Source of the DNA: Pseudomonadales bacterium
GTDB lineage: Bacteria > Pseudomonadota > Gammaproteobacteria > Pseudomonadales > DC-out160
Reading direction: 5' to 3'
Assembly (NCBI GenBank): GCA_019090455.1
Contig: JAHRWA010000015.1
Location: 62,001 to 126,000, forward strand
DNA length: 64,000 bases
Made by a program: the position numbers and the translations under genes. The notes beneath the pieces were generated by a model. It had not been told where the DNA came from and made no database searches. It was given only the letters and a program-made list of their open reading frames with translations. Below are positions 9,501-17,852 of this stretch, piece by piece. The first letter of the stretch is position 1, and every line of letters starts with the position of its first letter.

Positions 9501-9876
9501 CGTCTTTCCCGGTCATTGGATCATGGGGCAATCGTTTAGTGCCGCTTCGATGATTGGAGTGATTGCCCTGTCTGGGGTCGTGGTGCGAAATTCATTGCTG
9601 ATTATCGATTTTATTTTAGATTACCTAAAATTAGGAATGCCCTTGCGGGAAGCGGTAAGCGAAGCCGGTGCCGTGCGTATGCGTCCCATTATACTTACAG
9701 CGCTTGCTATTATTCTGGGTTCTGCTGTCATGCTAACTGATCCGATGTTTAGCGGCCTAGCGATATCGCTGATCTTTGGCACATTGGCTTCTACGGTACT
9801 GACATTAATAGTGGTGCCTTTGATATTGTATTCACTGGTACGTCGAACCCAAAATAAGGGCACCTATTCAGGCTAG
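6562..9876 (+). CDS. RND family efflux permease
   Basis: A 1104-residue AcrB-type inner-membrane proton-driven pump. It shows the duplicated architecture: TM1 (around 18-38), a first periplasmic porter domain, the TM2-TM6 cluster (about 350-520), TM7 near residue 560, a second porter domain and the C-terminal TM8-TM12 (about 950-1095). TM4 has the family motif GLLVDSAIVVIENIH with the proton-relay Asp. The porter region MVSLPGASAEEVEQLLVYPLE and the late GVVVRNSLLIIDFI segment are typical. It is somewhat longer than the usual 1020-1050 residues, partly because of a hydrophilic insert near residues 515-545 with repeats of the type N(I/V)ENQ. Substrate unknown; the sequence resembles hydrophobe/multidrug exporters rather than the heavy-metal (CusA) class. 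Confidence 0.9.
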   Translation: MNNPKLNAAGWLASTFITSKLTILVMLSCTLLGVLAILMTSREENPQIVVPGAEIMVSLPGASAEEVEQLLVYPLEAIVREIPGVDHTYAVAYNSLAVVSVQFEVGQDKERSLVKLYDRILGKRGQLPLEASTPLLRSVDVDDVPVVTVTLSSSKYDDFAMKRIADRMVERLHTLESVSIVKVRGGRDLEVRVELDPERLLAFGITLNQISSSLKWANVSVPMRNQVREGKNSRIHLDSHLTSVEDVKRLIVGVHNSRPIYLADVADVKRAPQDDRDALSRFAFGPADSRFGMVNDPEMPAVTISVAKKTGTNAVTVSEKILERIGRLQKNMVPDDVHVVITRNDGARANHSVNNLIEHMGIAVLSVFVVVVLFLGIKEALIVGITVPLILGLTLGIAYLCGLTINRISLFGLILSLGLLVDSAIVVIENIHRHYKTLNNQDKRMATIEATNEIGSPTNLATFAIMLVFLSLLLVTGMMGQYFYPIAFNVPVAMLASLVVAYIVTPWAAHRFLKPAEGHGVESENIENQNVENQDSSEHHKADRLHQFYHWVIGPLLSRRSYRYFAMLFVIVLILLSLLQPAWQFMRSSGVTGPLSAGGVALALLPKDNKNTFNVTITLPETAPIELTDQLCREVGSLLRNNSLVTNYQVWLGQTGVIDFNGLLRGSSNKRGPNIAEIRVNLVPKNTRDETSIVVVQNLRTAIEEIEKRYAGSTIQLVEDPPGPPVRATVLAEIYGVNLEKMRELSGEVRKAFEETYDMVEVTDSEVEDVRQYRLLVDREKAALSGVSAYDVANAIRRLVNGENLGRLHVAGEKQIIPIRLHIPRKYQIDPIMLSRVFVTNRDNQKIPLSELTRSVLSWEDRPIQHKDFERVTYVGGELRQSASAYAVIDLDRRLDNLDMGDGTKLTTANLQLNSAIPDTIDGYHLLWDGEMRLTLDTFGDMLVALGIALIFIYLMLVGYYRSFLIPLVAMSAIPLGLVGVFPGHWIMGQSFSAASMIGVIALSGVVVRNSLLIIDFILDYLKLGMPLREAVSEAGAVRMRPIILTALAIILGSAVMLTDPMFSGLAISLIFGTLASTVLTLIVVPLILYSLVRRTQNKGTYSG

Positions 9877-10068
9877 TTGCGTCGTGTTTTCTCGTTTTTT
9901 TAAGTTTGTATAGAGACTTCCTTCATTGGGATTTGCGTTTTAACTGCTACATACCATTGTTCGCCGTCTCCGGTTAATAATTTATCGGTAATTCTTAAAG
10001 TCCATCGTGTGTGATCTCATTTCTAGATTGTTTGTCCATTGGATGGGATAGGCTATAGAGATCTACTC

Positions 10069-11394
10069 TTAAAAATTTTGATGAAGTTTAAAAATGACTG
10101 TCGCATCTAGGCGGTCCAGAATTTGATGCAGACCTTGAATTGATCTCATGAAGTAAACGTCTTCTTCCCCCATGGTTTTGATAAAAGGAAAAATATTTTT
10201 AAATAGTTCCATTCCCATTTTCCAATGACCGGTAGTCGTTTCGCTGGTGGAGTAATCAAGGTTTTTTCCGCTAGAAAGTAAATTATTCCATCGAACCCAT
10301 AATGTTAACGCCTCATTAAATTCAGGGTCGTCAAATGGGCGATTAAAGACAATTCCAGAATGGCCGTATAACTTTTCTAAGAAAAGGGGATCTGAAAAAT
10401 CGTCAGTTTCTTTTGCCCCGTATAATTGCATCATTAGATTGGATTCATCGAGTTTTATCGTTTTAGTGCAGCCAAAATCAATGAGACCAAGCTTTCCATC
10501 GGCGCGGAAGAGATAATTTCCGATATTAGGATCAGCTTGTAACCTCAGGTTTTGACAAAGCGACTCTTCGTAGAAATCGACTAGCCGTTGGCCGTAGTGA
10601 TTTTTAGTTTTTTGGTCGGGGTTCTTCGATAGCCAAACGTCCAAGTGTTCTCCGGCTATCATGGATGTTGTGATCACTTTACTAGTAGATAATTCGGCAT
10701 AGACACGAGGAATGATGAATTTGGAGCCAGAGCTGTTATTGTAAAACCAATTGGTATTTTCCGCTTCAATTTCATAATCTAATTCCTCCTTCAGCACTCG
10801 CTCTAATTCTTTGAATACCTCGCTGAACATCTTTGAAAGTTGGGTAGGTTTCAACAGTATTTTTACTAAATCAATGTCTGACTTGATACTGGTCGCAATG
10901 CCGGGGTATTGCACCTTAACAGCCACTTCCTCATTGTCAAAAGTGACCGCTCTATGAACTTGGCCTAAGCTTGCGGCGGCAAAAGGTGTGTTTTCGAAAT
11001 GTTTAAATAGTGCTTCGGGTGGGCTACCCAGTTGCGCGGTGATTGTTTTTCGAATGAGCGCTTTATTGAGCCCGGGTGCTTTACTGGCTGACTTTTCAAG
11101 CTCTTGCCGAATTTCTTCAGGGAGAAAGTCCAGTTGCATTGACAACATTTGGGCGAGTTTTAACGCTGTCCCTTTCATCTGTCCAATACACTTAAATAAC
11201 AGCGCTGCTATTTCTTCATTGTTTTCCAGTTCAGCAGTTATCAGTTTCGTTTTCGAGATAAAGGGTTTTTTGCTGAGAAAAACCGCTTTTTTAATACCTA
11301 CTTTTGCCGTTGTGACTCCGGCGACTCGCGTGCGAGAGAATTTTGATTCTGGTAGGCTGTTTTTTGAAGTTTCCATATCCTTTTCTCGCTCCAT
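10069..11394 (-). CDS. ABC1/AarF/UbiB-family atypical kinase
   Basis: A 441-residue protein of the ABC1 (ADCK/UbiB) kinase-like family, which supports quinone or lipid metabolism and binds nucleotide in an unusual way. Visible motifs in order: MKGTALKLAQMLS (KxGQ-type motif, but with Ala in place of the Gly) near residue 96, the alanine-rich loop AAASLGQVHRA, the lysine motif EVAVKVQYPG, the ELDYEIEAEN helix, the catalytic QADPNIGNYL and the metal-binding IDFGCTK. ATG 11394 overlaps the stop of the upstream TetR gene (TAATG), so it is translationally coupled. There is no C-terminal membrane helix pair like that of UbiB, so this is more like the soluble ADCK type. Its expression is presumably controlled by the neighbouring TetR protein. 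Confidence 0.85.
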   Translation of the reverse strand: MEREKDMETSKNSLPESKFSRTRVAGVTTAKVGIKKAVFLSKKPFISKTKLITAELENNEEIAALLFKCIGQMKGTALKLAQMLSMQLDFLPEEIRQELEKSASKAPGLNKALIRKTITAQLGSPPEALFKHFENTPFAAASLGQVHRAVTFDNEEVAVKVQYPGIATSIKSDIDLVKILLKPTQLSKMFSEVFKELERVLKEELDYEIEAENTNWFYNNSSGSKFIIPRVYAELSTSKVITTSMIAGEHLDVWLSKNPDQKTKNHYGQRLVDFYEESLCQNLRLQADPNIGNYLFRADGKLGLIDFGCTKTIKLDESNLMMQLYGAKETDDFSDPLFLEKLYGHSGIVFNRPFDDPEFNEALTLWVRWNNLLSSGKNLDYSTSETTTGHWKMGMELFKNIFPFIKTMGEEDVYFMRSIQGLHQILDRLDATVIFKLHQNF

Positions 11395-12116
11395 TAACTC
11401 AATTTATTTTTAATCGCGCTAAAAGATTCAAATAGCGATTCGATGGATTTAGCGCTGTTGTGTAACTGACTTTTGAAAAAGAATGAAAAGATATCGGCGG
11501 TCTTTCCGATCATGTTGGAATGCAGTAATTCAACGATCAAATTCAAACAGAGATCGATTAACTCACTTGTTTTCTCAAAGTTTTCAGATTCATCGCTTAA
11601 CCAATATTTCACAATGAGAACAACGAAATCGGAATAAAGATTAATGGCAATGGCGCTAAAGGGTAGAGCTTGTATCTCCCCATTCTCGACTGCAGCATCT
11701 AAAAAATCCTGAACACTCTGCCGATATAAAGTCCCTACGGGGTTGAATTGCGCATAAGATTTAGCAGGAGATTGAAAAACGGATTCGTAAACGGTTTCGA
11801 CAAACTCTCTCTCCTCTAGATACAAATCCAATATCATTTCTAATTGAGTTTGCAGTTTTTCTTTCAAGGAGTATTCGTTGAAGTCTGAGATACCCTCTAA
11901 GGCTTCAACTAGTCGAATATGTCTCTCTTCAAAAAAACCTAAGTACAGTGCCTCTTTATTCGGAAAATAGTTATAGATAGTGGCAGTACCAATACCGGCT
12001 CTTTTTGAAATTTCCCTCATGGTTGCCGCTTTCAATCCCTTCTCAAGAAATACTTCAATGGCAGAGTCGATCAATTGTTGCCGTATTTCTTTTTGCCTTT
12101 CTTTGCTCACTTTCAT
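11394..12116 (-). CDS. TetR/AcrR family transcriptional regulator
   Basis: The N-terminal helix-turn-helix is clear: IDSAIEVFLEKGLKAATMREISKRAGIGTATIYNYFPNK, with the canonical 'TxYxYFxxKE' end. The C-terminal ligand-binding region (about 70-235) is all helical and not recognisable as to ligand. I place the start at ATG 12116 (MKVSKERQKE, 240 residues); the frame is open to TTG 12128, and neither has a strong ribosome-binding site. The gene overlaps the ABC1 kinase gene by 1 bp and a 24 bp palindrome lies just upstream, which suggests autorepression of the two-gene operon. The inducing ligand is unknown; a lipid or quinone-related molecule is only a guess from the partner gene. Confidence 0.85.
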   Translation of the reverse strand: MKVSKERQKEIRQQLIDSAIEVFLEKGLKAATMREISKRAGIGTATIYNYFPNKEALYLGFFEERHIRLVEALEGISDFNEYSLKEKLQTQLEMILDLYLEEREFVETVYESVFQSPAKSYAQFNPVGTLYRQSVQDFLDAAVENGEIQALPFSAIAINLYSDFVVLIVKYWLSDESENFEKTSELIDLCLNLIVELLHSNMIGKTADIFSFFFKSQLHNSAKSIESLFESFSAIKNKLS

Positions 12117-12147
12117 AGATTCGACCAATTAGCTGCTTTAATATGAA

Positions 12148-12171
12148 TAATTCTATATTAAGATAGAATTA
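12148..12171. promoter_or_regulatory. palindromic operator candidate for the TetR regulator
   Basis: TAATTCTAT (12148-12156) and ATAGAATTA (12163-12171) form perfect 9 bp arms around the 6 bp spacer ATTAAG. The site is 31 bp upstream of ATG 12116 (19 bp from TTG 12128). Size, symmetry and position match TetR-family operators. Binding is inferred. Confidence 0.6.
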
Positions 12172-12612
12172 AAGCCATTATAATGCGAACAAATATCTAT
12201 TAAATATCTTAAAGGATAGTGTATAGAGCTATTAGTGAGAGCTGATCCGAAATAATATGAGTGGTATGAATCAGATATGGATAGTGCTGGGTGAATAGGT
12301 CGTTAGCGATTTATAAAAATGGTTTTTTGTGTCTAGTGATACTTCGTTAATCGTGAGGCCGTTTATCATATAATCGTTTTTTAAGAGCAAACACATCATC
12401 GCAGGGAAACGGTTTTTAGATTTTACTTCCAGTCTTGTACATCCACTTTTTATCACTTGAACTTCTTGGAATTTGAGAAGCTTTTCTGTAATACATTGGC
12501 TCTCATTAATGTCGCATTGCGTGAGTTAGTCTCAATTTATGTCAATACTTTGCTGCTTGCATTAGAATAGGTCGGATGTCGTGTTTACCTTGATTATACT
12601 TGGAGTCAGTCA
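12172..12612. other. non-coding region upstream of the TetR operon and the LRR gene
   Basis: Divergent intergenic region that must hold the promoters of the TetR/ABC1 operon and of the LRR lipoprotein. A 61-codon minus-strand frame at 12271-12456 has no recognisable product and no good ribosome-binding site. No convincing -35/-10 pair or further repeat was found. Confidence 0.4.
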
Positions 12613-14538
12613 ATGGTTGTTGTATCCCGCTTTAAACGAACTGCGCAGATCTGCGCAGTTGTGGTTTTTTCAATGCTCGCTGCCTGTAATAATTCTGATA
12701 CAACAGTTTTCAAGGATCTCGAACTCAGTAATGATTTAGCCTTTTGTATTGAGGAAGAGATGAGATCTTCAGGAGTGACGACGCTCGCTGAGGTGACCTA
12801 TTTAGATTGTTCTTATTCTTTGTCCTCTCTAACGGGTATCGAGGCTTTGACTGAACTTGTTTCACTCGAGGTATTACTACAAACAGACTCGCCTTTTTCT
12901 GAGACAACGGAAGCGACGCTGGAAAACTTAGATCGATTAGATATTGAGTGTCGTAGATGTGAGGATTTTACGGGGTTCAATCATCTACACATGCCAAATT
13001 TAACGTCTCTGCGAATACGCGGTGAGATTGATAACATTGATTGGGGCGAATTTCAAAATCTACCTCTACTTGAATACCTTACTATCGATTTACACTTTGC
13101 CTCCTATCATACGTTAGACAGCAATCTTAGTTTTCCTAGTTTACAGGCTCTCGAATTGGCACAATTCGCGACGATTGATATGAGTTTTTTGGAATTCACT
13201 TCCGCGCCAAAATTGAAATCGCTCTATCTGCGGGCGACAACAATCACTGGCATGCCTACTATTGCAAATACGGATTGGCTAGATTTAACTGCTATCGAGG
13301 TGAGATCTAGTCAACTCGAATCTCTCGATTGGCTGAATTCCGCAACTCTAATGAATTTGAGCGAGTTGAATCTCGAGGATAATAAATTGACCAGTATGGC
13401 TGTATTTTTAACGACAACGTTACCTTCGCTTTCACGCTTAGAACTGGCAGGAAATCTACTGACCGACACCAATGGGGTGCAGGGGCTGGACACCACTGTT
13501 CTAACACGTCTTGAGTTATATGATAATCAAATAAACGGAGTGACTGGGTTTCAAGATCAGCAGTTTCCATCATTGTCTTACTTAATTTTTTATAATAATA
13601 AAATAAGTTCATTAGAAAACTTTTCCGGAATGCAGCTTTCCTCCTCTGGCTATAGCTTAGATTTTTCATCAAACCAATTGGTCAATGTTGACGGTTTATC
13701 TAGTTTAGATACTAATGGTCTTGACGTACTAGACCTGTCCTATAATCAAATTGCCGACGTGTCCGGGTTGTCCGGTGTTGTGTTGCCGGACCTTCGCTAT
13801 CTAAGATTAGATAATAACAGTTTGACTTCTTTCGTTGGCCTATCGGGAGTAGAAATGCCAGAGCTTCTTTCGTTTTCTTTGGAGGAGAATGATTTACTGT
13901 CACTGGTAGGGTTGGGTGGCTTTACTATCCCAAAGCTGACGACACTCGATCTGGGTGACAATGAATTAACTTCATTGGAAGGGTTAAATCAGGTTAATAC
14001 TCCAATGATGATGACTCTAGAAGTTAACAATAACCCTTTAACGACACTACAGGGATTGAATGGAGTCAATTGGACTGAGTTTGAAGTGTTGGATGTTGTC
14101 AATACCCAACTTAATTCAATTGAGAGTCTAAGTGATATGCGGGCGCCAAAACTTCGGGAAGTTCGATTAATCACAGGTCTGCTCTCCGTTGTTGATATGC
14201 AGCTCTTTGCCAATTTTCCATTGCTAGAGCGACTGGATTTCCACGAGAACCAAATTGTAGAGATTCAAAATCTAGAGGGTATTTATACGCCTCAGTTGGA
14301 TAGTTTTGATTTGAGTGACAATCAGCTAGCAGACCTTTCTGGTTTCGAAAATCTAGCCCACACAAAATTGAGAAGTTTAGATCTGGATAGAAACCTTTTG
14401 ACAGACATTAGCCCTTTAGAAAGCTTGATATTTCTCGACTACCTTCGTTTAGGTGAACTGTTTGAAAGTACTTGCTTACAAATTTCTGCGCTTGAGAATG
14501 CACTCTATGCGACGGATATATATCGTTATTGTCCTTAA
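12613..14538 (+). CDS. leucine-rich-repeat lipoprotein
   Basis: A 641-residue exported protein. The N-terminus is basic and hydrophobic and ends in a lipobox MLAAC (Cys25), so it is probably anchored to the outer membrane. After an N-terminal part with paired cysteines (IECRRC near residue 114), most of the protein is made of leucine-rich repeats of about 24 residues with the pattern LxxLxLxxNxLtsxxGLxgvxxP, at least ten units between about residues 230 and 620, resembling SDS22/internalin-type repeats. A Cys near the end (FESTCLQ) and YRYCP at the C-terminus may form a capping disulfide. TGGAG at 12601-12605 supports ATG 12613. A binding or adhesion role is inferred; the ligand is unknown. 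A beta-barrel gene follows after 82 bp. Confidence 0.75.
   Translation: MVVVSRFKRTAQICAVVVFSMLAACNNSDTTVFKDLELSNDLAFCIEEEMRSSGVTTLAEVTYLDCSYSLSSLTGIEALTELVSLEVLLQTDSPFSETTEATLENLDRLDIECRRCEDFTGFNHLHMPNLTSLRIRGEIDNIDWGEFQNLPLLEYLTIDLHFASYHTLDSNLSFPSLQALELAQFATIDMSFLEFTSAPKLKSLYLRATTITGMPTIANTDWLDLTAIEVRSSQLESLDWLNSATLMNLSELNLEDNKLTSMAVFLTTTLPSLSRLELAGNLLTDTNGVQGLDTTVLTRLELYDNQINGVTGFQDQQFPSLSYLIFYNNKISSLENFSGMQLSSSGYSLDFSSNQLVNVDGLSSLDTNGLDVLDLSYNQIADVSGLSGVVLPDLRYLRLDNNSLTSFVGLSGVEMPELLSFSLEENDLLSLVGLGGFTIPKLTTLDLGDNELTSLEGLNQVNTPMMMTLEVNNNPLTTLQGLNGVNWTEFEVLDVVNTQLNSIESLSDMRAPKLREVRLITGLLSVVDMQLFANFPLLERLDFHENQIVEIQNLEGIYTPQLDSFDLSDNQLADLSGFENLAHTKLRSLDLDRNLLTDISPLESLIFLDYLRLGELFESTCLQISALENALYATDIYRYCP
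12639..12660. repeat. 22 bp perfect palindrome inside the LRR lipoprotein signal-peptide codons
   Basis: Half-site AACTGCGCAGA followed directly by its reverse complement, with no spacer, covering codons for about R9 to V16. It contains a central BglII-like AGATCT. It could form a hairpin at the start of the message or be a protein-binding site. Confidence 0.8.
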
Positions 14539-14620
14539 TATACTAGATGATTTTTTTCTCCCTTATTCGATCAGTATGAGGTACTATCTTCGAAAATTAA
14601 CTAATAATATGAGGGAAAAT

Positions 14621-15154
14621 ATGAAAAGATTAGTTGCGGCTTCGTTATTATGTGTTTCATCTGGATTGGTGTCAGCTGAGGATTTTTACGGAAGTGTGGC
14701 CCACTCAATGGCGGATACTGAATTTTCTTTTGACGGAACATCGTTGGATTCTAAACCTACTGCTCTGAATCTTATTGGTGGTGTAACAATATCTGAAAAT
14801 ATGTCTCTTGAAGGTGTTTTAGGGTTCGGGCTATCTGATGATGATGTCGGTCCGGTTGATCTTCAATTTGAATTGAAACAACTTATTGGTGTTTATGGAG
14901 TTGGGATTCTACCTGTAACAGATACTTTTAACTTATACGGTAAGCTTGGTTTGGTTAGCATTGAGTTTGATGATGTAGACTCTGACAAGGCAGATGGTAG
15001 TGGGGTTTCATATGCCATAGGTGCCGAGATACGGATTAATGAGCAATTCGGAGTCGCTATGGAGTATGGGGTATATCCCGATGCCGAATATGAGGACTTT
15101 GAAGTTGACATTGAAACAACGACTTTAGATTTAAGAGCTAATATGTACTTTTAG
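14621..15154 (+). CDS. small outer-membrane beta-barrel protein
   Basis: A 177-residue protein. ATG 14621 is chosen over upstream in-frame starts because AGGGA lies 4-5 bp before it and a perfect signal peptide follows (MKRLVAASLLCVSSGLVSA, cleavage before EDFYG). The frame is open upstream into the LRR gene, but that part has no protein-like character. The mature part alternates hydrophobic and polar residues in short strands (TALNLIGGVTI, LQFELKQLIGVYGVG, FNLYGKLGLVSIEFD, GVSYAIGAEIRI, GVAMEYGVY) and ends in TLDLRANMYF with a terminal Phe, as in eight-stranded OmpA/OmpX-like barrels. Very acidic loops (DDVGPVD, DDVDSDKADG). It may be co-transcribed with the LRR lipoprotein; a terminator follows. 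Confidence 0.75.
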   Translation: MKRLVAASLLCVSSGLVSAEDFYGSVAHSMADTEFSFDGTSLDSKPTALNLIGGVTISENMSLEGVLGFGLSDDDVGPVDLQFELKQLIGVYGVGILPVTDTFNLYGKLGLVSIEFDDVDSDKADGSGVSYAIGAEIRINEQFGVAMEYGVYPDAEYEDFEVDIETTTLDLRANMYF

Positions 15155-15163
15155 ACGTAAAGT

Positions 15164-15218
15164 TGTGTCTAATTACGCAGTAGACACAGTAAGGCTGTTG
15201 AGAGGCGGCCTTTTTTTT
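15164..15218 (+). terminator. terminator after the beta-barrel gene
   Basis: An 8 bp hairpin TGTGTCTA (15164-15171)/TAGACACA (15181-15188) is followed by AAGGC (15191-15195)/GCCTT (15208-15212) running into a run of eight T at 15211-15218. The second stem plus T-run is the intrinsic terminator; the first stem may strengthen it. Confidence 0.6.
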
Positions 15219-15371
15219 GCGCTAAGCGTAGCACTTCCCGTATCCATCAATGCAGAGCCAAGCGTAGGTTGTTCTTGGATTCTAGATCCTGATTCCGAGC
15301 ACTATAATTAAAGCGTTGTTGTTTGCTATTACAGGCAATGAACTTGCTCAAAGGGCTTCTTTCAAACTCCT

Positions 15372-16409
15372 CTAGCAGCCAATTATCATTCGGCTTCTTC
15401 GTCCTAACAGCCTTCTTCCCACCAAAGCAAAAGCCACACATAAAGCTAAAACTCCCAAGAACAATAGACTCACATAAATAATACTCCCCTCAAAGACTTC
15501 CCACCTGCAAATTAATTTGAATGCAAATAGAAAATAGCCATGCAGGAAAAAGAGCGTAAAACTCATATCTGCTAGAGGAGCTAACGGCGTAGAAATGCTG
15601 TCGGTAAACTTTAAGCCTAAACCTAGCAACACAAAACAGAGAAGAATTTTTTGCAAATACAACCAGTCAATGAACCCGCTTTGAAAACTAAAAAGGGATG
15701 TCGTCGTAAGATTTCCGTGAACGGATAGATAATTAAATTGACAGATAACGGCGATGACAAATAACAATAATAATGGATAGAAATATCGAAGGCAGAATTT
15801 ATCTACCTGCCTTCGATATTGGCAAGCACACATGCCGATAAGATAGGCCGGCAGATAATAGAGCGCTAAATGTAGTGTGTTGAGATTGGGGTGGGGTGGG
15901 CGGTGTAGGAGCAGCGATAAGGGAAGTAGAAGACCGATAATAAAGTATAGCTTCGGATGCCTGTTGAACAGAAAGAAAACGGGAGCGAACAAGAAAAATA
16001 AACTTATCATTGGAATAAACCACAAAGGGTAATTTATATGCGCTCCACCTGTGACTAGAAACCACAGGAGTTGGTAAACAGTGGAATGCCCCGTCAATTG
16101 TGGATACTGAAGAGTCGGGTCATTTTTCAATACACTGTAAAAGAGGGCGGGAATCGAGATGACCATAAAAGGCAAAATAACATTTTTCAATTTTTTAACG
16201 AGATAGGATCGATATTGATAGCTGGCAGATAAATATTGAAAAAGGTAGCCAGAAATAAACACAAAAAGAACGGTACCGTTCTCTAGCAAGTCAGCCAAAC
16301 TATTTTTCGTGGTTGGACTGCTTTCCCAGCTAAATGCCCAAATACAGTGGCCGGCAATAATGACGAGTATGGCAATCGCTCTAAAGCTGTCTATATGAGG
16401 TAAATACAA
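15372..16409 (-). CDS. acyltransferase 3 family membrane protein
   Basis: A 345-residue integral membrane protein of the OafA/acyltransferase 3 family, which O-acylates sugars of surface polysaccharides or other envelope molecules. The diagnostic N-terminus is present: IDSFRAIAILVIIAGHCIWAF, with the conserved His, then FVFISGYLFQY and a VSIPALFY segment. About ten hydrophobic segments are visible, and the protein ends in a basic tail (GRRLLGRRSRM). The start is TTG 16409, supported by GGAG 5-6 bp upstream. It lies alone on the minus strand between two outer-membrane protein genes, with no adjacent polysaccharide gene cluster, so the acceptor is unknown. Confidence 0.85.
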   Translation of the reverse strand: MYLPHIDSFRAIAILVIIAGHCIWAFSWESSPTTKNSLADLLENGTVLFVFISGYLFQYLSASYQYRSYLVKKLKNVILPFMVISIPALFYSVLKNDPTLQYPQLTGHSTVYQLLWFLVTGGAHINYPLWFIPMISLFFLFAPVFFLFNRHPKLYFIIGLLLPLSLLLHRPPHPNLNTLHLALYYLPAYLIGMCACQYRRQVDKFCLRYFYPLLLLFVIAVICQFNYLSVHGNLTTTSLFSFQSGFIDWLYLQKILLCFVLLGLGLKFTDSISTPLAPLADMSFTLFFLHGYFLFAFKLICRWEVFEGSIIYVSLLFLGVLALCVAFALVGRRLLGRRSRMIIGC

Positions 16410-16663
16410 TTGAGCTCCGTTTGATGTGTGGCGTTACGCTATAAGTGTGTCGATAAAAATAGAGTATGGTATGTTCAGTTTTAATATAAAAGGATGAATT
16501 TGTTAAGAAATTGGATGCAAATGATGTCGTGAACTACGCTTTAACCTGATTATTGACCGATTGTTTTGTAGTGCTTTTTTGAGTTCCAGAAGTATTCCCT
16601 TTATTTGGGAAATTCCCGTTTAAAAGTAGGCAATTAAATTTCTTTTTCTTGCAGGGATAAATT

Positions 16664-17767
16664 ATGACAGCTCCTGGTTTCTATAAATTTTTATTTTTGA
16701 TGACTATTTTAATTCAATTCCTTCTTCTTCCCTTGCAAGCTTTTGCGATTCCTCTAAATATTGGTGGTTTTTTCTCTACCGGTATTAGTGATGCCAATAC
16801 TAATAATCCTATCTTGATGGCGAATCAAATTGAGGAAAAAACAAATTATGTCGCGGATACCCTCTTCGGGTTGCAGATAGATACAGAAGTTTCCATGGAT
16901 ACTCGGTTTTCCGTGCAACTCATTGCCAAGGAGCGCGACAATAGCTTTGATCTAGAAGCTGAATGGCTATTTGTTTCTCATCAGCTTTCCAATAATTCAT
17001 CGCTGAGAGCAGGAAGATTACGTATTCCGCTTTTTCTCATGTCAGAAACTATTTGGGTTGGGCAATCTTATGATTGGGTACGACCTCCTCTGGAGGTTTA
17101 TAGTCTGACCGTAGGTTTAACTCAATATAATGGGGTTAGTTATCTTTATTCGCATAATGTTGGGGATACCTACTTTGAGTTTTTTAATGATGCATATGTC
17201 GAATTTGAATTGTTTACAGGACAGAGTAAGGGCTCATATGAATTGCTAGGCTTATCGGGGAAGCTGGATACCAAAGAAATGTACGGAGGGCAATTTAATT
17301 TTAGGACAGACAATTTAGATATTCGTATTTCTACTTTTCAACTTCGCTTTCAGCTTATAGTTCCACCAATTCTTGATCGACCCGCATCTGCCCAGATCTA
17401 TGTGTTAGGGGCACATTACTCCGCATCGAAGTGGGGTGTAATGTCGGAGTATGGATATATGGATGGCAGTTCTCCTGGATCAAATACCGATGGCTTATAT
17501 GTCTCTGTATATGTTGCGATGGATCAATGGGTGCCAATAATGACCTATGCTGTTAGCAATACGGAATCCGGCACTCTGGAAACGAAATACAAGGGGGAGT
17601 CTATTACGTTGGGCGTTCGATATGATTTTAGTGAATCTTTGTCCTGTAAGGTGCAAGTTTTTAACGGTGAGTTGTTTGATGGGGTGTCACTCTTAGTTCA
17701 GGCTCCTCCGGCTGGGTTTGACGATACCGTAACGATGTACAGTATGTCTCTTAGCCTTATTTTTTAG
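16664..17767 (+). CDS. outer-membrane porin-like protein
   Basis: A 367-residue protein with a signal peptide (hydrophobic residues 8-27, cleavage after AFA28 before IPLNIGG) and a mature sequence rich in amphipathic strands: FGLQIDTEVS, FSVQLIAKER, EAEWLFVSHQL, SLRAGRLRIPLF, GVMSEYGYMDG, ITLGVRYDF. It ends MSLSLIF with a C-terminal Phe required for barrel insertion. RLRIPLFLMSE resembles the 'GRxxxPFG' strand of phosphate/DcaP-like and general porins. AGGGA precedes ATG 16664. A terminator follows. No substrate can be assigned; the gene is isolated from transport genes. Confidence 0.7.
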   Translation: MTAPGFYKFLFLMTILIQFLLLPLQAFAIPLNIGGFFSTGISDANTNNPILMANQIEEKTNYVADTLFGLQIDTEVSMDTRFSVQLIAKERDNSFDLEAEWLFVSHQLSNNSSLRAGRLRIPLFLMSETIWVGQSYDWVRPPLEVYSLTVGLTQYNGVSYLYSHNVGDTYFEFFNDAYVEFELFTGQSKGSYELLGLSGKLDTKEMYGGQFNFRTDNLDIRISTFQLRFQLIVPPILDRPASAQIYVLGAHYSASKWGVMSEYGYMDGSSPGSNTDGLYVSVYVAMDQWVPIMTYAVSNTESGTLETKYKGESITLGVRYDFSESLSCKVQVFNGELFDGVSLLVQAPPAGFDDTVTMYSMSLSLIF

Positions 17768-17779
17768 AGCTTAAAATGT

Positions 17780-17816
17780 GGGGCAAAAATCAGTTAATGC
17801 CCCGTTTATTCTTTTT
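17780..17816 (+). terminator. terminator after the porin gene
   Basis: GGGGCA (17780-17785) pairs with TGCCCC (17798-17803) across a 12-nt loop, followed by GTTTATTCTTTTT. Position is directly after the porin stop codon. Confidence 0.65.
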
Positions 17817-17852
17817 ACTTTCTTAAAAAGCGACTTTCTCATTTTCAGTTTC

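Noticed and set aside
12271-12456. 61-codon minus-strand frame upstream of the TetR gene
   Set aside because: No recognisable domain, no ribosome-binding site, and placed in a divergent promoter region.
14453-14620. Upstream extension of the beta-barrel gene
   Set aside because: Overlaps the LRR gene, lacks protein-like composition and would destroy the clear signal peptide beginning at ATG 14621.
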